This document shows positions 19,044 to 30,390 of a stretch of DNA of 53,193 bases, piece by piece. The translations under genes and the position numbers were made by a program. This stretch comes from Candolleomyces eurysporus. Its lineage: Eukaryota > Basidiomycota > Agaricomycetes > Agaricales > Psathyrellaceae. How positions within the stretch are numbered: the stretch's first letter is position 1; each line of letters begins with the position of its first letter. The notes under the pieces were generated by a model, which did not search any database, was not told where the DNA came from, and saw nothing but the letters and a program-made list of their open reading frames with translations. The stretch lies in contig JANBPK010001086.1 in NCBI GenBank assembly GCA_027579435.1, positions 1-53,193 on the forward strand, read 5' to 3'.

Positions 19044-20915
19044 TCACTGAGGCACTGTTGCTTGCTCGACCTGAGGGGAGGATAGATGTCGTGACGCCTG
19101 AATCACGATCGCGGTGAGAACCACAAAGATATAGTACACCGCACAGCCGCCGAGGAGGTTGCGCTGGATAGATAGAGAGAACAGAGAAGAAGCAATGGCT
19201 GGGGCTAATGCTCGACTCCCAGAGGTGACCATCTGCGCCGCCCCATTGGCCGACCCAAGTAGTAATTTACTCGGCGTATTTCGCACGACCATTAGCATCA
19301 TGGAGGCTAAAGGTTGTAGCAATGGTGAGTGTTCAGCGGTACTATCGGATTGAGAATGGTAGACCACGCACCAAAGCAAGGCGACTTAATTACCAACGCT
19401 GAAAATTGCATCACAACAACCGAAATGACAAAAGCGTCAATTCCGCCTGCTCTCCTAGCGAATGCATTGGCAACAGGAAAACCACCAATGACAACGAAGA
19501 AAGAGAATAAGCCCGTCCTATAAATATTGAGAGCTCCATATCGTCTGATGAGGGAGCCAAGGAACAGCGCTGAAAACAACCCATTGATGATACTAAAGGA
19601 ACCCATGATGCTGCCGATTTTCAATGGATCCATACCAAGACCGCCATACTCGACGGGCGTAGAATATACCAAGGGAATCAACGCCGACATTGACATATCG
19701 ACGAAGGCGAACAGGCCGAAGTTCACAAGAGTGATAACGAAGGAGGGGACGAAGAGTTGAGACAGTGGTGGCCTTTCTTCCTCGTGCGCGGGAACAGGGT
19801 TGGCACGCTCGACCACTGCTATGGTGGCGTAGTGGTCTGAAGTAGCGTCGGTGAGGAGGGGAGTCGTTGCGTCGTCGCGAACAGCCCTTCGCTTCTTCCC
19901 ATCCCGACGCCACAGGCTACTCAGCGTGGCCTTTCGTGAGGCTGGGAGCGTCTAGCAGCAAACGGCCGTTAGGTATCTTATTGCAATACGGAAACTGGAA
20001 TAACCTACCTCTTTCAAGGCGATACTCGAAATGAAAAAAGAGGCGAATGCAATAAAAGCTGCTGCAGCGCATGGAAGGAAATAAGGATGATGGTGGAAAA
20101 AGGGAATTTTGCCAAAAGTCTCTGGCCACCGCGAGGCGGGACTACTCAACACTCCGCCTAATGTCGGTCTGGAACGCCGTACGTTGGCTAGGGTCTAGCA
20201 ATGGGAATGGATCGAATTACTTACCCAATAGTGATCCCAGTATTCCACATAATCGGGGAAAGCGCATAAGCGTCGCCAATGTTGGTCGAGTCAGTGATCT
20301 ACACCAACATTCAGACGACTGAGAGAGGTGAGCGGGAAAAAGGATTGCCGCACCTCCGCTAGAACGCTCTTAGAGACACCTACATATTTTTCCTCCTAGT
20401 TAAATTACAGTTCACAGTCAAGAGTATAACAGGTGGGGCTCACCGATGTTACCGTTGAACAATCCCTGGAAAGTTCTGAAGAAGACGAGAGGCCAAAAAG
20501 TTGTCGACAGCCCAAATCCAAGCATGGCGAATGACAGCCCTAATGGGCCCAAGAGCAGCACCGGTCTACGACCCAGCAAGTCGGAAAGCCAGCCCCATGC
20601 GAACACAGTCAAAGTTTCGGAAAAGAAGAACGTAGATTCCTTCGATACTGATCAGTAAAATGTCGAGCTCTAGCAGGGACGTTGTCTGCTCACCACAATG
20701 CCTGCATAGTATCCTGTTTTTGTTTCGTCCCCTCCGGTGATCCCAGTCTCCCTCACGAATTGGTTAACGAACGGATAGATCACCGTCGCAGTCACCGGCT
20801 CAGCAAATTGAATCAGGAAGACAGTGAAAAGCTGGAACTTTGGTAATGGAGTTCGCTCTGTCTTCCTATCCTCGACACCGGGGGAATCATCTTCATGTCG
20901 TCCTTGGCCAGTCAT
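19044..20915 (-). CDS. MFS transporter, DHA1/ZIF-like, array copy A
   Basis: This 12-TM proton-coupled antiporter-type MFS protein of about 508 residues resembles the yeast YCR023C/plant ZIF-like group. The start is ATG 20915 (MTGQGRHEDDSPGVEDRK). Exons are 20694-20915, 20444-20639, a 26-nt microexon encoding VSKSVLAE, an exon for ITDSTNIGDAYALSPIMW, an exon for PTLGGVLSSPASRWPETFG to SSIALKE, a long exon with the hydrophilic central loop and TM7-TM10, and a final exon from ASMMLMVVRNTPSK to the stop. TM1 reads LIQFAEPVTATVIYPF. Motif A in loop 2-3 is GWLSDLLGRRPVLLLG, with its echo GSLIRRYGALNIYRTG in loop 8-9. TM7 carries an acidic FVDMSMSALIPL. A 35-nt candidate leader intron lies at 20927-20961. 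The substrate is unknown; efflux of small molecules is likely. Confidence 0.87.
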
Positions 20916-21672
20916 TGAGATTTAGCCTGATGGAACAGGGAAAGAGGAGAACTACGCTTACCGCGAAATTAAAGCTCAGACGCTCGAGTCATCGTCCCTT
21001 CATGGAAAGAAGGTTTAAATACTGCATATCGTTCGCTTACTCCAATTGTGAGAACCTTTACCATTTCTAGTAGCTCGGAAAAGCGAGGTGTACCTTGAGG
21101 GTACAACGATCGTCTGTCAGTCTTGATCCATCCTGGAGAGCTAGGATAATTTGTTGGTTGCTACATGAGCTTTATTTCTCCAGGAGTCGGGGCCTGGCAC
21201 CGCGAGGGCGGTACCGCTACGGATAGTAAGAACGATGCAACTGAGTCTGCAAGGGAAGTTCGGGAGAAACCTGCCGGTAGTGGAAACTTCGCAAGACTTG
21301 ATGCAATTAACCAAATCAATGAGGTAATCCCTGCACCTACCATTTTTGTCGCTGCTACTGCCTACGCATCTCATTCTGCTGGACGTTTTAAAATATCATG
21401 TTTGAGACGATTACAATGCGTCTTCGAGTGCGTTAATGCGGTCATATGAAAGTGGCCCCAGGATCATGAAGAGAGAATCGCTTTTTATCACACCTAGCAG
21501 AACGTTCCATCCCGGTAGCTGCAGCGAAGAAGCAGCCCTGCTTGGGAACGGCCTTCTCATAGCAGGCTCTGGAGCAGCAGAAGCTGCCATAGCCTCTGGA
21601 GATCTACGATGGATATGTTGAAATCAGCCTTCGGTCATCGAGAAATACGAACACCCACTGACTTGGGTTGCA
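20916..21672. other. Spacer between MFS copies A and B
   Basis: This holds the promoter and leader of copy A and the 3' flank of copy B. It includes the array-wide element GCATCTCATTCTGCTGGA near 21366, about 450 nt upstream of copy A's ATG. Unit B starts near 21401. No gene is seen. Confidence 0.55.
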
Positions 21673-23539
21673 TCACCGAGATGCTGTTGCTTGCTCGGGA
21701 GGAGAGGGTAGATATCGCGACGCCTGAATCACGATCGCAGCAAGAACCACGAAGATATAGTACACCGCATAGCCGCCGAGGAGGTTGCGCTGGATAGACA
21801 GAGAGAATAGGGAAGAGGCAATGGCTGGGGCCAATGCGCGACTGCCAGAGGTGGCCATCTGTGCTGCACCATTGGCCGAACCAAGTAATTTACTCGGGGC
21901 GTTGTGTATGACCATGAGCATAATCGAGGCTGAAGGTTAAAACAATGGTGAGCGTTCAGTGGACACGATCCAATTGGAAGAAGGCGACTCCACGGACCAT
22001 AGCAAGGGTACATAGCGCCCATGGCTAAGAATTGTATGACAACAACCAGAATAACAAAAGCGTCAATTCCGCCTGCTCTCATGATCAATGCATTGCCAAC
22101 AGGGAAACCACCAATGACAAGGAAGAAAGAAAAGACGCCCGTCTGATAAATTTTGAGAGTTCCATGTCGTCTGATGAGGGAGCCAAGGAACAGCCCTGAA
22201 AACACCGCATTAAAAACTGAAAAGGCACCCATGATGGTGCCTATTTGCAATGGGTCCATACCGAGACCGCCATACTCAATGGGTGTAGAATACACCAATG
22301 GTATCAACGCAGTCATCGACATGTCGACAAAGGCGAGCAGGCCGAAATTAACAATTATTATAACGAAGGAGGGAACGAAGAGTTGAGAAAGCGGTGGCCT
22401 TTCTTCCTCGTTCACGGGGACAGGGATGGCGCGCTCGACCACTGTTATGCTGGCGGAGCGGTCTGAAGTAGCGTCGGTAAGGAGAGGAGTCGTTGCGTCA
22501 TCGTGAGCAGCATTTCGCTTATTTCTATCCCGGCGCCACAGGCTATTCAGTTCGGTCCTCTTTGAGGGAGGCAGCGTCTAACAGAAAACAGCCGTCAGCT
22601 TAATCAAAAAGTTGTACAGCAACTGAGATAACCTACCTCCTTCATGGCTATGGCCGCAACAAAGAAAGAGGTGAACGCAATGAGAGCTGCTGCGGCACAT
22701 GGAAGGATATAAGGATGACCATGGAAAAAAGGAATTCCGCCGAATGTCTCTGGCCATCGCGAGGCAGGACTACTCAACACTCCGCCCAATGTCGGCCTGG
22801 AATGACACACGTTGGCTAGGGTCTTGCAATGAGGGCAAGGATTGAAATGCTTACCCAATCGTCACCCCAGTACTCCACATCATTGGGCCCAGCGCGTAGG
22901 CATCGGCAACGTTGGTTGAGTCAGTAATCTACACAGACAATAAGATCACAGAGATGAGTAGAGATCAGAGTTGACCCACTTCCGCTATAACGCTCTTGGA
23001 GACACCTGCATAATTTCCATCCTAGTTAGACTATAGCTTACAGTCAAATGTATCTCTGGGAGCTCACCGATGTTACCGTTGAACAATCCCTGGAAAGCTC
23101 GGAAGAAGACGAGGGGCCAAAACGTTGTGGATATCCCGAATCCAAGCATGGCGAATGACAGCCCTAATGGGCCCAACAGCAGGACCGGTTTACGACCCAG
23201 CAAGTCAGAAAGCCAGCCCCATGCGAACACAGTTAAAGTTTCAGAGAAATAGAACGTGGATTCCTTCGATAATGATCGGTAAAATGTAGAGCTGTTGAGG
23301 GGACGTTGCCTACTCACCACAATGCCTGCGTAGTACCCCGTCTTCGTTTCATCTCCTCCGGTTATTCCAGTCTCCCTCACGAATTGGTTGACGAACGGAT
23401 AGATTACCGTTGCAGTCACCGGCTCAGTAAATTGGATCAGGAAGACGATGAGAAGCTGTAGCTTTGGCAATGGGGTTCGTTCTATCTTCCTGTCCTCCAC
23501 ACTAGGAGAGTCATCCTCATGTCGTCCTTGGGCACTCAT
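21673..23539 (-). CDS. MFS transporter, DHA1/ZIF-like, array copy B
   Basis: This has the same exon plan as copy A, starting at ATG 23539 (MSAQGRHEDDSPSVEDRK). Distinguishing residues are IQFTEPVTA in TM1 (Thr where the others have Ala), motif A GWLSDLLGRKPVLLLG, and FGGIPFFHGHPYILPCA in the loop where other copies read HHHPYFLP. The last intron uses GTCCGT as donor instead of the GTGCGT of most copies, so splicing there may be weaker. The final exon lacks one Leu codon (SKLLGSANG versus SKLLLGSANG). TM7 keeps the acidic residue (FVDMSMTALIPLVYS). No stop or frameshift was seen. The leader intron candidate contains the N at 23582. Confidence 0.85.
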
Positions 23540-24315
23540 TAGGATTCAGCCTGAAAGGGCAGGGAAAAGGCAAAGGGGGGGNAACTACGCTCACCACGGA
23601 CTTCTCTGTAGAAATTGAAGCTCAGACGTTCGAGTCATGGTCCTTTCGTCGAAGAACCAGGCCATGCCCGACTCTACCGAGTGGGTTTTGATACTGCCAA
23701 TCGTTCGCTTCCCCCAATTGTGAGAATCTTTCAAGTTGTCCATAGCGAGTCCTTGGCCTCTTTATGGTGGCCTGAAAGGCTAGGTGTATGTTCCTACGAT
23801 GGCCGTTTGTCATCTGCGAGCGCGGTACCGTTACGGATAGTAGGAAGAATACAATTGAGCCCGCAAGGAAATTCGGGAGGAACCTGCCGGTGCAGACGCC
23901 TTGCCGTGGAAACATAAGACTTGATGCAATACATAAACCTAATCACTGAGGTAGTAATCCCTGCACCTTATGTTCGTCACTGTTAACACCTATACATCTC
24001 GTTCTGCTGGAATTTCAAAAATTTCGTGTTTGAGATGATTACAATTCGTCTTCGAGTGCGTTTATTCGGTCACGCTATGGAAGTGGGTCCAGGATCATGG
24101 AAGGAGAATCGCTTTTTATCATGCCAATTTGCGAAGCGTTCTATATCGGCGGTTGCTGCACCGATAAAGCAGCCTTGCTTGGGAGTGTCCTTCTCAGCCA
24201 AGGCAGGCGCTGAAATAGCAGAAGCCATCATAGCCTCTGGAGATCTGTGATGGGTACGTTGGAATTAATCTTAGGTCATTGAGAAAAACAAACGCCCAAC
24301 TGACTTTAAGTGGCA
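23540..24315. other. Spacer between MFS copies B and C
   Basis: This is a repeated promoter/3'-flank segment like the preceding spacer. The array element CATCTCGTTCTGCTGGAA is near 23995 and unit C begins near 24028. Short frames on both strands have no recognisable content. Confidence 0.55.
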
Positions 24316-26193
24316 TCACTGAGATGCAGTTTCTTGCTCGAGCGGGGGAGAGGGTAGATATCGCGACACCCGAATCACAACTGCGGTAAGCACCACGAAT
24401 ATATAGTACACCGCATAGCCGCCGAGGAGGTTGCGCTGGATAGACAGAGAGAATAGAGACGAAGCAATGGCTGGGGCCAGTGCTCGACTGCCGGAGGTGA
24501 CCATCTGCGCTGCACCATTGGCCGATCCAAGTAGTAATTTACTCGGGGTGTTTTGTATGACCATGAGCATCATCGAGGCTAAAGGTTAATTAATGGTGAG
24601 CGTTTAACGAACACCATCCAATTGAAAAAAGCGACCCCACGCACCATAGCAAGGATAGATAGCACCCATCGCTAAAAATTGTATGACGACAACCAGATGG
24701 ACAAAAGCGTCAATTCCGCCCGCTCTCCTAGCCAATGCATTGCCAACGGGAAAGCCAGCAATGACAACGAAGAAAGAGAAGATGCCCATCTGATAAATGC
24801 TGAGAGTTCCATATCGTCTGATGAGGGAGCCAAGGAACAGCCCTGAAAACACCCCATTCAAAATTGAAAAGGTGCCCATGATGGTGCCGATTTGCAACGG
24901 GTCCATACCGAGACCGCCATACTCAATGGGTGTAGAGTACACCAATGGAATCAACGCAGACATTGACATATCGACAAAGGCGAGGAGGCCAAAGTTCGCA
25001 ATAGTGATGACGAAAGAAGGGACGAAGAGTTGAGAAAGCGGCGGTCTTTTTTCCTCTTTCACGGGGATAGGGATACCGCTCTCGACCACTGCTACAGTGG
25101 CGTAGTGATCTGAAGTAGCGTCGGTAAGGAGAGGAGTCGTTGCGTCGTCGCGAGCATCGTTTCGCTTCTTTCCATCCCGACGCCACAGGCTACTCAGCTT
25201 GGCCCTTCGTGAGGCTGGCAGTGTCTAGCAGGAAAGGGCAGTCAGCTGAATTCAAAAGTTGTAATACGGAAACTGAGATAACATACCTCCTTCAAAGCGA
25301 TACTCGAAATGAAGAAAGAGGCAAATGCAATGAAGGCTGCTGCAGCACATGGAAGGAAATAAGGATGATGGTGGAAAAAGGGGATTCTGCCAAAAGTCTC
25401 TGGCCATCGCGAGGCAGGACTACTCAACACTCCGCCCAATGTCGGACTGGAAATGACACATGCTCGCTAAGTTCTTGTAATGAGGACATGTATCGAAAGC
25501 TTACCCAATGGTCAATCCCACGCTCCACATTATCGGGGCAAGCGCATAGGCGTCGCCAATGTTGGTCGAGTCAGTTATCTACGTCGATATTAAGACGACT
25601 AAGGGAGGTGAACCGGAAAACGATTGCCGCACCTCCGCTAGAACGCTCTTGGAGACACCTACAGAGTTTTCTCCTGGTTCAAGTACGGCTCACAGTCAAA
25701 ATCATCATGGGTTGGGCTCACCGATGTTACCATTGAACAATCCCTGGAAAGCTCTGAAGAAGACGAGAGGCCAAAAAGTTGTCGAAAACCCGAATCCAAG
25801 CATTGCCAATGACAGCCCTAGAGGGCCCAAGAGCAGCACCGGTCTACGACCCAGCAAGTCGGAAAGCCAGCCCCATGCGAACACAGTCAAAGTTTCAGAA
25901 AAGAAGAACGTAGATTCCTTCCATACTGATCAATAAAATGTGGAGCTCTCGAGGAGACGTTGTCTGCTCACCACAATGCCTGCGTAGTATCCTGTTTTCG
26001 TTTCGTCCCCTCCGGTGATCCCAGTCTCCCTCACGAATTGATTGACGAACGGGTAGATTACCGTTGCAGTCACTGGCTCAGCAAATTGGATCAAGAAGAC
26101 AATGAGAAGCTGGAGCTTTGGCAATGGGGTTCGTTCTGCCTTCCTGTCCTCGGCTATGGGAGAATCATCTTCACGTCGTCCTTGGGCAGTCAT
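24316..26193 (-). CDS. MFS transporter, DHA1/ZIF-like, array copy C
   Basis: The start is ATG 26193 (MTAQGRREDDSPIAEDRK) and the stop is at 24316 (SPPLEQETASQ). It is the closest in text to copies A and F in the first half: motif A GWLSDLLGRRPVLLLG, loop FGRIPFFHHHPYFLPCA and SSIALKE. The second half reads FVDMSMSALIPLVYSTPIEY and GSLIRRYGTLSIYQMG, the latter like copy B. Such mixed similarity is what gene conversion or unequal crossing-over within an array would give. All splice sites match copy A, and a 42-nt candidate leader intron (GTAAGT to CACAG) lies just upstream of the ATG. The sequence appears fully functional. Confidence 0.86.
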
Positions 26194-26913
26194 TGAGATT
26201 CAGCCTGTGGGAGTAAGGAAAGACGAAGAGGGAGAACTACACTTACCGCGAATTTATCTGTCGAAATTGAAGCTCAGACGACAGGGTCCCTTCATCGAAG
26301 AACCAGGTTATCCCCGACTCCACGGAGTAGAAGGTTCGAGTTCGCGAATCATCCAATTTAAGAATCTTTATAGCAAATCCTTGAGCCCTCTCTGTTGGCT
26401 TCAAAGGCTGGGTGTGCTTTCGAGGGTACAATGATCGTCTGCGTGTGCGGTTACCGCTACGGATAGTAGGAACGATAGAACTGAGCCCGCAAGGAGGTTC
26501 GGGAAGAACCTGCCGGTGCAGACGGCTTGCCGTGGATACGCAAGACTTGACGCAATAAACCTCATCATTGAGGTAATCCCTGCACCTACCGCTTTTGTCA
26601 CTGCTCTCGCCTATACATCTTGTTCTGCTTGACTTTCAAAAAATAGTTTATGAGATGATTACAATTCGTCTCCAAGTGCGTTCATGCGTTCACGCTATGG
26701 AAGTCGGCCCAGGATCATGAACGAAGAATTATCCATGTGTAGCGGAATGTTCCATCTCAGTGGCTGTTGAAGCGACTAAGCAGAGCCTAGCTTGAGAGCG
26801 TTTAGCAGGCGCTGGAACAGCAGGAGCCACCATGGCCTCTGGAGGTCTGGGATACGTTAGAATCAGCCCTAGGTCATCGAGAAATACGGATGCGCAACTG
26901 ACTTTTAGTTGCA
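26194..26913. other. Spacer between MFS copies C and D
   Basis: This contains copy C's leader, the array element CATCTTGTTCTGCTTGA near 26617 and the 3' flank of unit D (from about 26651). No gene is supported. Confidence 0.55.
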
Positions 26914-28768
26914 TCACTGAGATGCTGTTGCTTGCGCGGGTGGAGGGGAAGGGAGATATCGCGACGCCTGAATCACGATCACGGTAAGAGCCATGAAGAT
27001 ATAATACACCGCATAGCCACCGAGGAGGTTGTGCTGGATGGATACGGAGAATAGAGAAGAGGCGAAAGCCGGGGCCACTGCTCGAGCTCCAGAGGTGACC
27101 ATCTGCGCTGCACCATTGGCGGACCCGAGTAGTAATTTATTCGGGCAATTTTCAATGACCATGAGCATCATCGAGGCTGAAGGTTGATCAATGGTGAGCG
27201 CCCAGTCGAACTGAGAAAAACGCGACCCACGCACCGTAACAAGGTGACATGGTAACCAATGACAAGAATTGTACCAAAACAACCGAAACAACGAAGGCGT
27301 CAATTCCACCTGCTCTCCTAGCCAATGCACTGCCAACGGGGAACAAACCAATGACAATGAAGAAAGTGAAGATGCCTGTCCTATAAATGTTGAGAGTTCC
27401 GTATCGTCGGACAAGGGAGCCCAGGAACAGCCCTGAAAACGTCCCATTGACAATCGCAAAGAAACCCATGATGCTGCCGATTTTCAATGGGTCCATACCA
27501 AGACCGCCATACTCGATTGGCGTAGAATACACCAGCGGAATCAACGCCGACACTGACATGTCCACAAAGGCAAGCAGGCCGTAGTTCGCAACAGTGATAA
27601 CGAAGGAGGGAACAAAGAGTTTAGAAAGTGGTGGCCTTTCTTCCTCGCTCTCAGCAACCGGGATAGCACGCTCGACGACTGCTATGGTGGCGCAGTGGTC
27701 TGAAGTAGCGTCGGTAAGGAGAGGAGTCGTTTCGTCGTCGTGAGCAGTATTTCCATCCCGCCGCCACAGGCTATTTAGCTTGATCCTTTTTGAGGGTGGC
27801 AGCGTCTGGAAGAACGGCCGTCAGCTGGATTAGAAAGTTGTAATACAGAAACTGACCTACCTCCTTCATGGCTATGGCCGAAACGAAGAAAGAGGTGAAA
27901 GCAATAAGAGCTGCTGCAGCACATGGAAGGAAGTAAGGATGATGGTGGAAAAAGGGAATTCTGCCGAATGTCTCTGGCCATCGCGAGGCGGGACTACTCA
28001 ATACTCCGCCTAATGTCGGTCTGGAATGACACACGTTGGCTAGGGTCTTGCAGTGAGGGCAGGGGTCGGATTACTTACCCAATGGTCGCCCCCGAACTCC
28101 ACATTATTGGGGTGAGCGCGTAGGCATCGGCAATGTTGGTCGAATCAGTGATCTACACCCACAATAAGATGAATGAGGGAGATGAGTGAATATCCGAGTT
28201 ACGCACTTCCGCGAGAACGCTCTTGGAGACACCTACGTATTTTCCCTCTTAGTTAGTTCACAGCTTGGAGCCAAAGATTTCACGCGCGGAACTCACCAAT
28301 GTTGCCGTTGAACATTCCCTGGCAAGCTCTGAAGAATACGAGAGGCCAAAACGTTGTCGAGAGACCAAATCCAAGCATGGCCAATGATAGCCCTAATGGG
28401 CCCACCAATAGCACTGGTTTACGACCCAGCAAGTCGGAAAGCCAGCCCCATGCGAACACAGTCAAGGTTTCAGAGAGAAAGAATGTGGATTCCTTCAGTA
28501 CTCGTCAGTAAAATGCAGATCTCTTGAGCGGACACTGTTTACTCACCACGATACCCGCATAGTACCCCGTCTTTGTTTCGTCTCCGCCGGTGATCCCAGT
28601 CTCCCTCACGAATTGGTTGACGAACGGATAGATTACCGTTGCAGTCACCGGCTCAGCGAATTGAATCAAAAAGGCAATGAAAATCTGGAGCTTTGGCAAT
28701 GGCGTTCGTTCTACCTTCCTGTCTTCGATACTGGGAGAATCATCTTCACGTCGTCCTTGGCCAGTCAT
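26914..28768 (-). CDS. MFS transporter, DHA1/ZIF-like, array copy D
   Basis: The start is ATG 28768 (MTGQGRREDDSPSIEDRK). Copies D and E form a visible subgroup: PKLQ(I/V)FI, LLVG at the end of motif A (GWLSDLLGRKPVLLVG), microfeatures FQGMFNGNIG-type, ALTPIMWSSGATIG, TSFFVSAIAMKE, TVANYGLLAFVDMSVSALIP and GSLVRRYGTLNIYRTG. The cytosolic central loop is a few residues shorter than in other copies (RRDGNTAHDDETTP, with KKQN missing). The final exon starts ASMMLMVIENCPNKLLLGSA. No inactivating change was seen. This is the first unit with the long spacer upstream. Confidence 0.86.
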
Positions 28769-30390
28769 CAGGATTTCGCCTGAGGGGGTAGGGAAAGATG
28801 AAGAGGTGCCACTCCGCTCTCAACGCGAATTTATCTGTGGAAATTTAAGCTCAGACACTCGAGTCATGCCTCCATATGGTGCCATACGGTCTCGTGTGGA
28901 GAACGCTAGGAACGAGCAAGTTCGGAAGAAATTCGAATCCGCCAGCCAGCGGCGGATCGGGCCTTTCATCAATCCGTCAAAATAGGCAAATTTTGCCCCT
29001 CTCCACTGATCTCGTTCAGAGAAAAGGAGCAAGCACGCACTCATCCGTACATATCCTCTTTGGTTGGTGCTGAAGAAACAGGCTATATGAGAGGAGCTAT
29101 AGCATCGGGAGTATGCAGCGAGGAGAAGAGTGTAGATTCCGCCTGTCGTGGAACACAATTAACCCCATCATTGAGGTAACACTACAAAACCTACCGTCTT
29201 TGTCGATGTTAAAGCCTACGCATCTCGTTCTGCTGAAATTTTCCAGCCACGTAACACTGTACGGAAGTTGGTTGGAACACACAAGGGTAGGATCGTAGGG
29301 TTTAGTACTCAGGATCTGAGCTTTAAGCGCATGCTCATGAACAGTGTTCAGAGTGGAGAGCACGGAAATACCCATACCTCCTTACAATGGCTCACGGAGA
29401 GCGGGAGGCATCTGCGTTTGAATGACTATCACATATGACTTTTTATGGATGCTGCGGAACGCATGCGCGGTTCGTCGAAGACCAAGTGTGGGATGTATTG
29501 GAGAGCAGAGTAACTCAGGCAATCAAACGGGGTGTCCGTAAACCCGTAAACTCGATGGACGTGCACTAGAAGCAGAAGAAAGATGGAGAAGTTCAGAGGA
29601 GAGGCGTACCCGACTCGGAGTCCATGTCTGCTTCCGGATAGCATTTGGATCCAAAGGCCAACTTTACCATCGGTCGGTCTGGAGCTCATGATCAGTAAAC
29701 TCGAACTTTGATGAATACGCACTATTCATCGTTGACTCGGAGAGCTTAATTGCAAGCCTCTATTCTAATAGATGAAATAATTGTCGATGACATAAAAGCT
29801 TGGAGATTTTCCGATCTTTCTAGTTCGACATGAACTCTTGAGGACGATTCAATTACTTACATGGATGGACGCAAGGCCATGGGGTCACGTCCGAGGTTTG
29901 TCACTGTTAGAAACCGAAGACAACGCCATCTTCAGCCCCAATCTCGACCGTCCAGCCGCTCGCACTGACCTCGCCTCTCGTCCGAGAGCCGAAACGGTCG
30001 GCGCTAGTATGGAGCGGCGGTGCATCGGGGCTTCCTGGAGCTCTGCCAAACTTGCATATTGTACCACATAGGTTGATCCATGGAGGTGTGTTTACTAAAA
30101 AATATCGTGTTTGAGATCACTACAATTCGCTCTCAAGTTCTTTCAGAAGTGATCCCAGGATCGTGAAGGGAGCATTGATTATTATTATTATTATTATTAT
30201 TATTGTGTCTAGTCTCAGTCGCTGCTGCAGCGAAAGAGGAGTCGTCCTTGGTAGCGTCCTTCCCGACCGCAGTAACAGGCGCTGGGGTACTGTAGCAGAA
30301 GCCATCAAAGCGTCTGGAGGGCCTGGAATACGTTGAAATTAATCAGCCATAGGTCATCGAAAAAACGAACGCTCAACCAACTTTATCGCA
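28769..30390. other. Long spacer between MFS copies D and E
   Basis: This spacer is 1.6 kb. The part 28770-29240 resembles other spacers and carries the array element CATCTCGTTCTGCTGAAA near 29220. About 29240-30108 is the extra segment found only in long units D-F, with shared words such as GCGGGAGGCATCTGCGTTTG and TTTTATGGATGCTGCGGAACG. An (ATT)9 microsatellite lies at 30178-30204. No coherent gene was found on either strand; any coding relic in the extra segment is beyond recognition. Confidence 0.55.
30178..30204. repeat. (ATT)9 microsatellite
   Basis: There are nine perfect ATT triplets in the 3' flank of MFS copy E. The corresponding position in the other units has no such expansion. 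Confidence 0.95.

Noticed and set aside
29097..30071. Possible gene relic in the extra spacer segment of long MFS units
   Set aside because: Open frames in the three long units differ in length, frame and sequence, so no coding conservation is evident.
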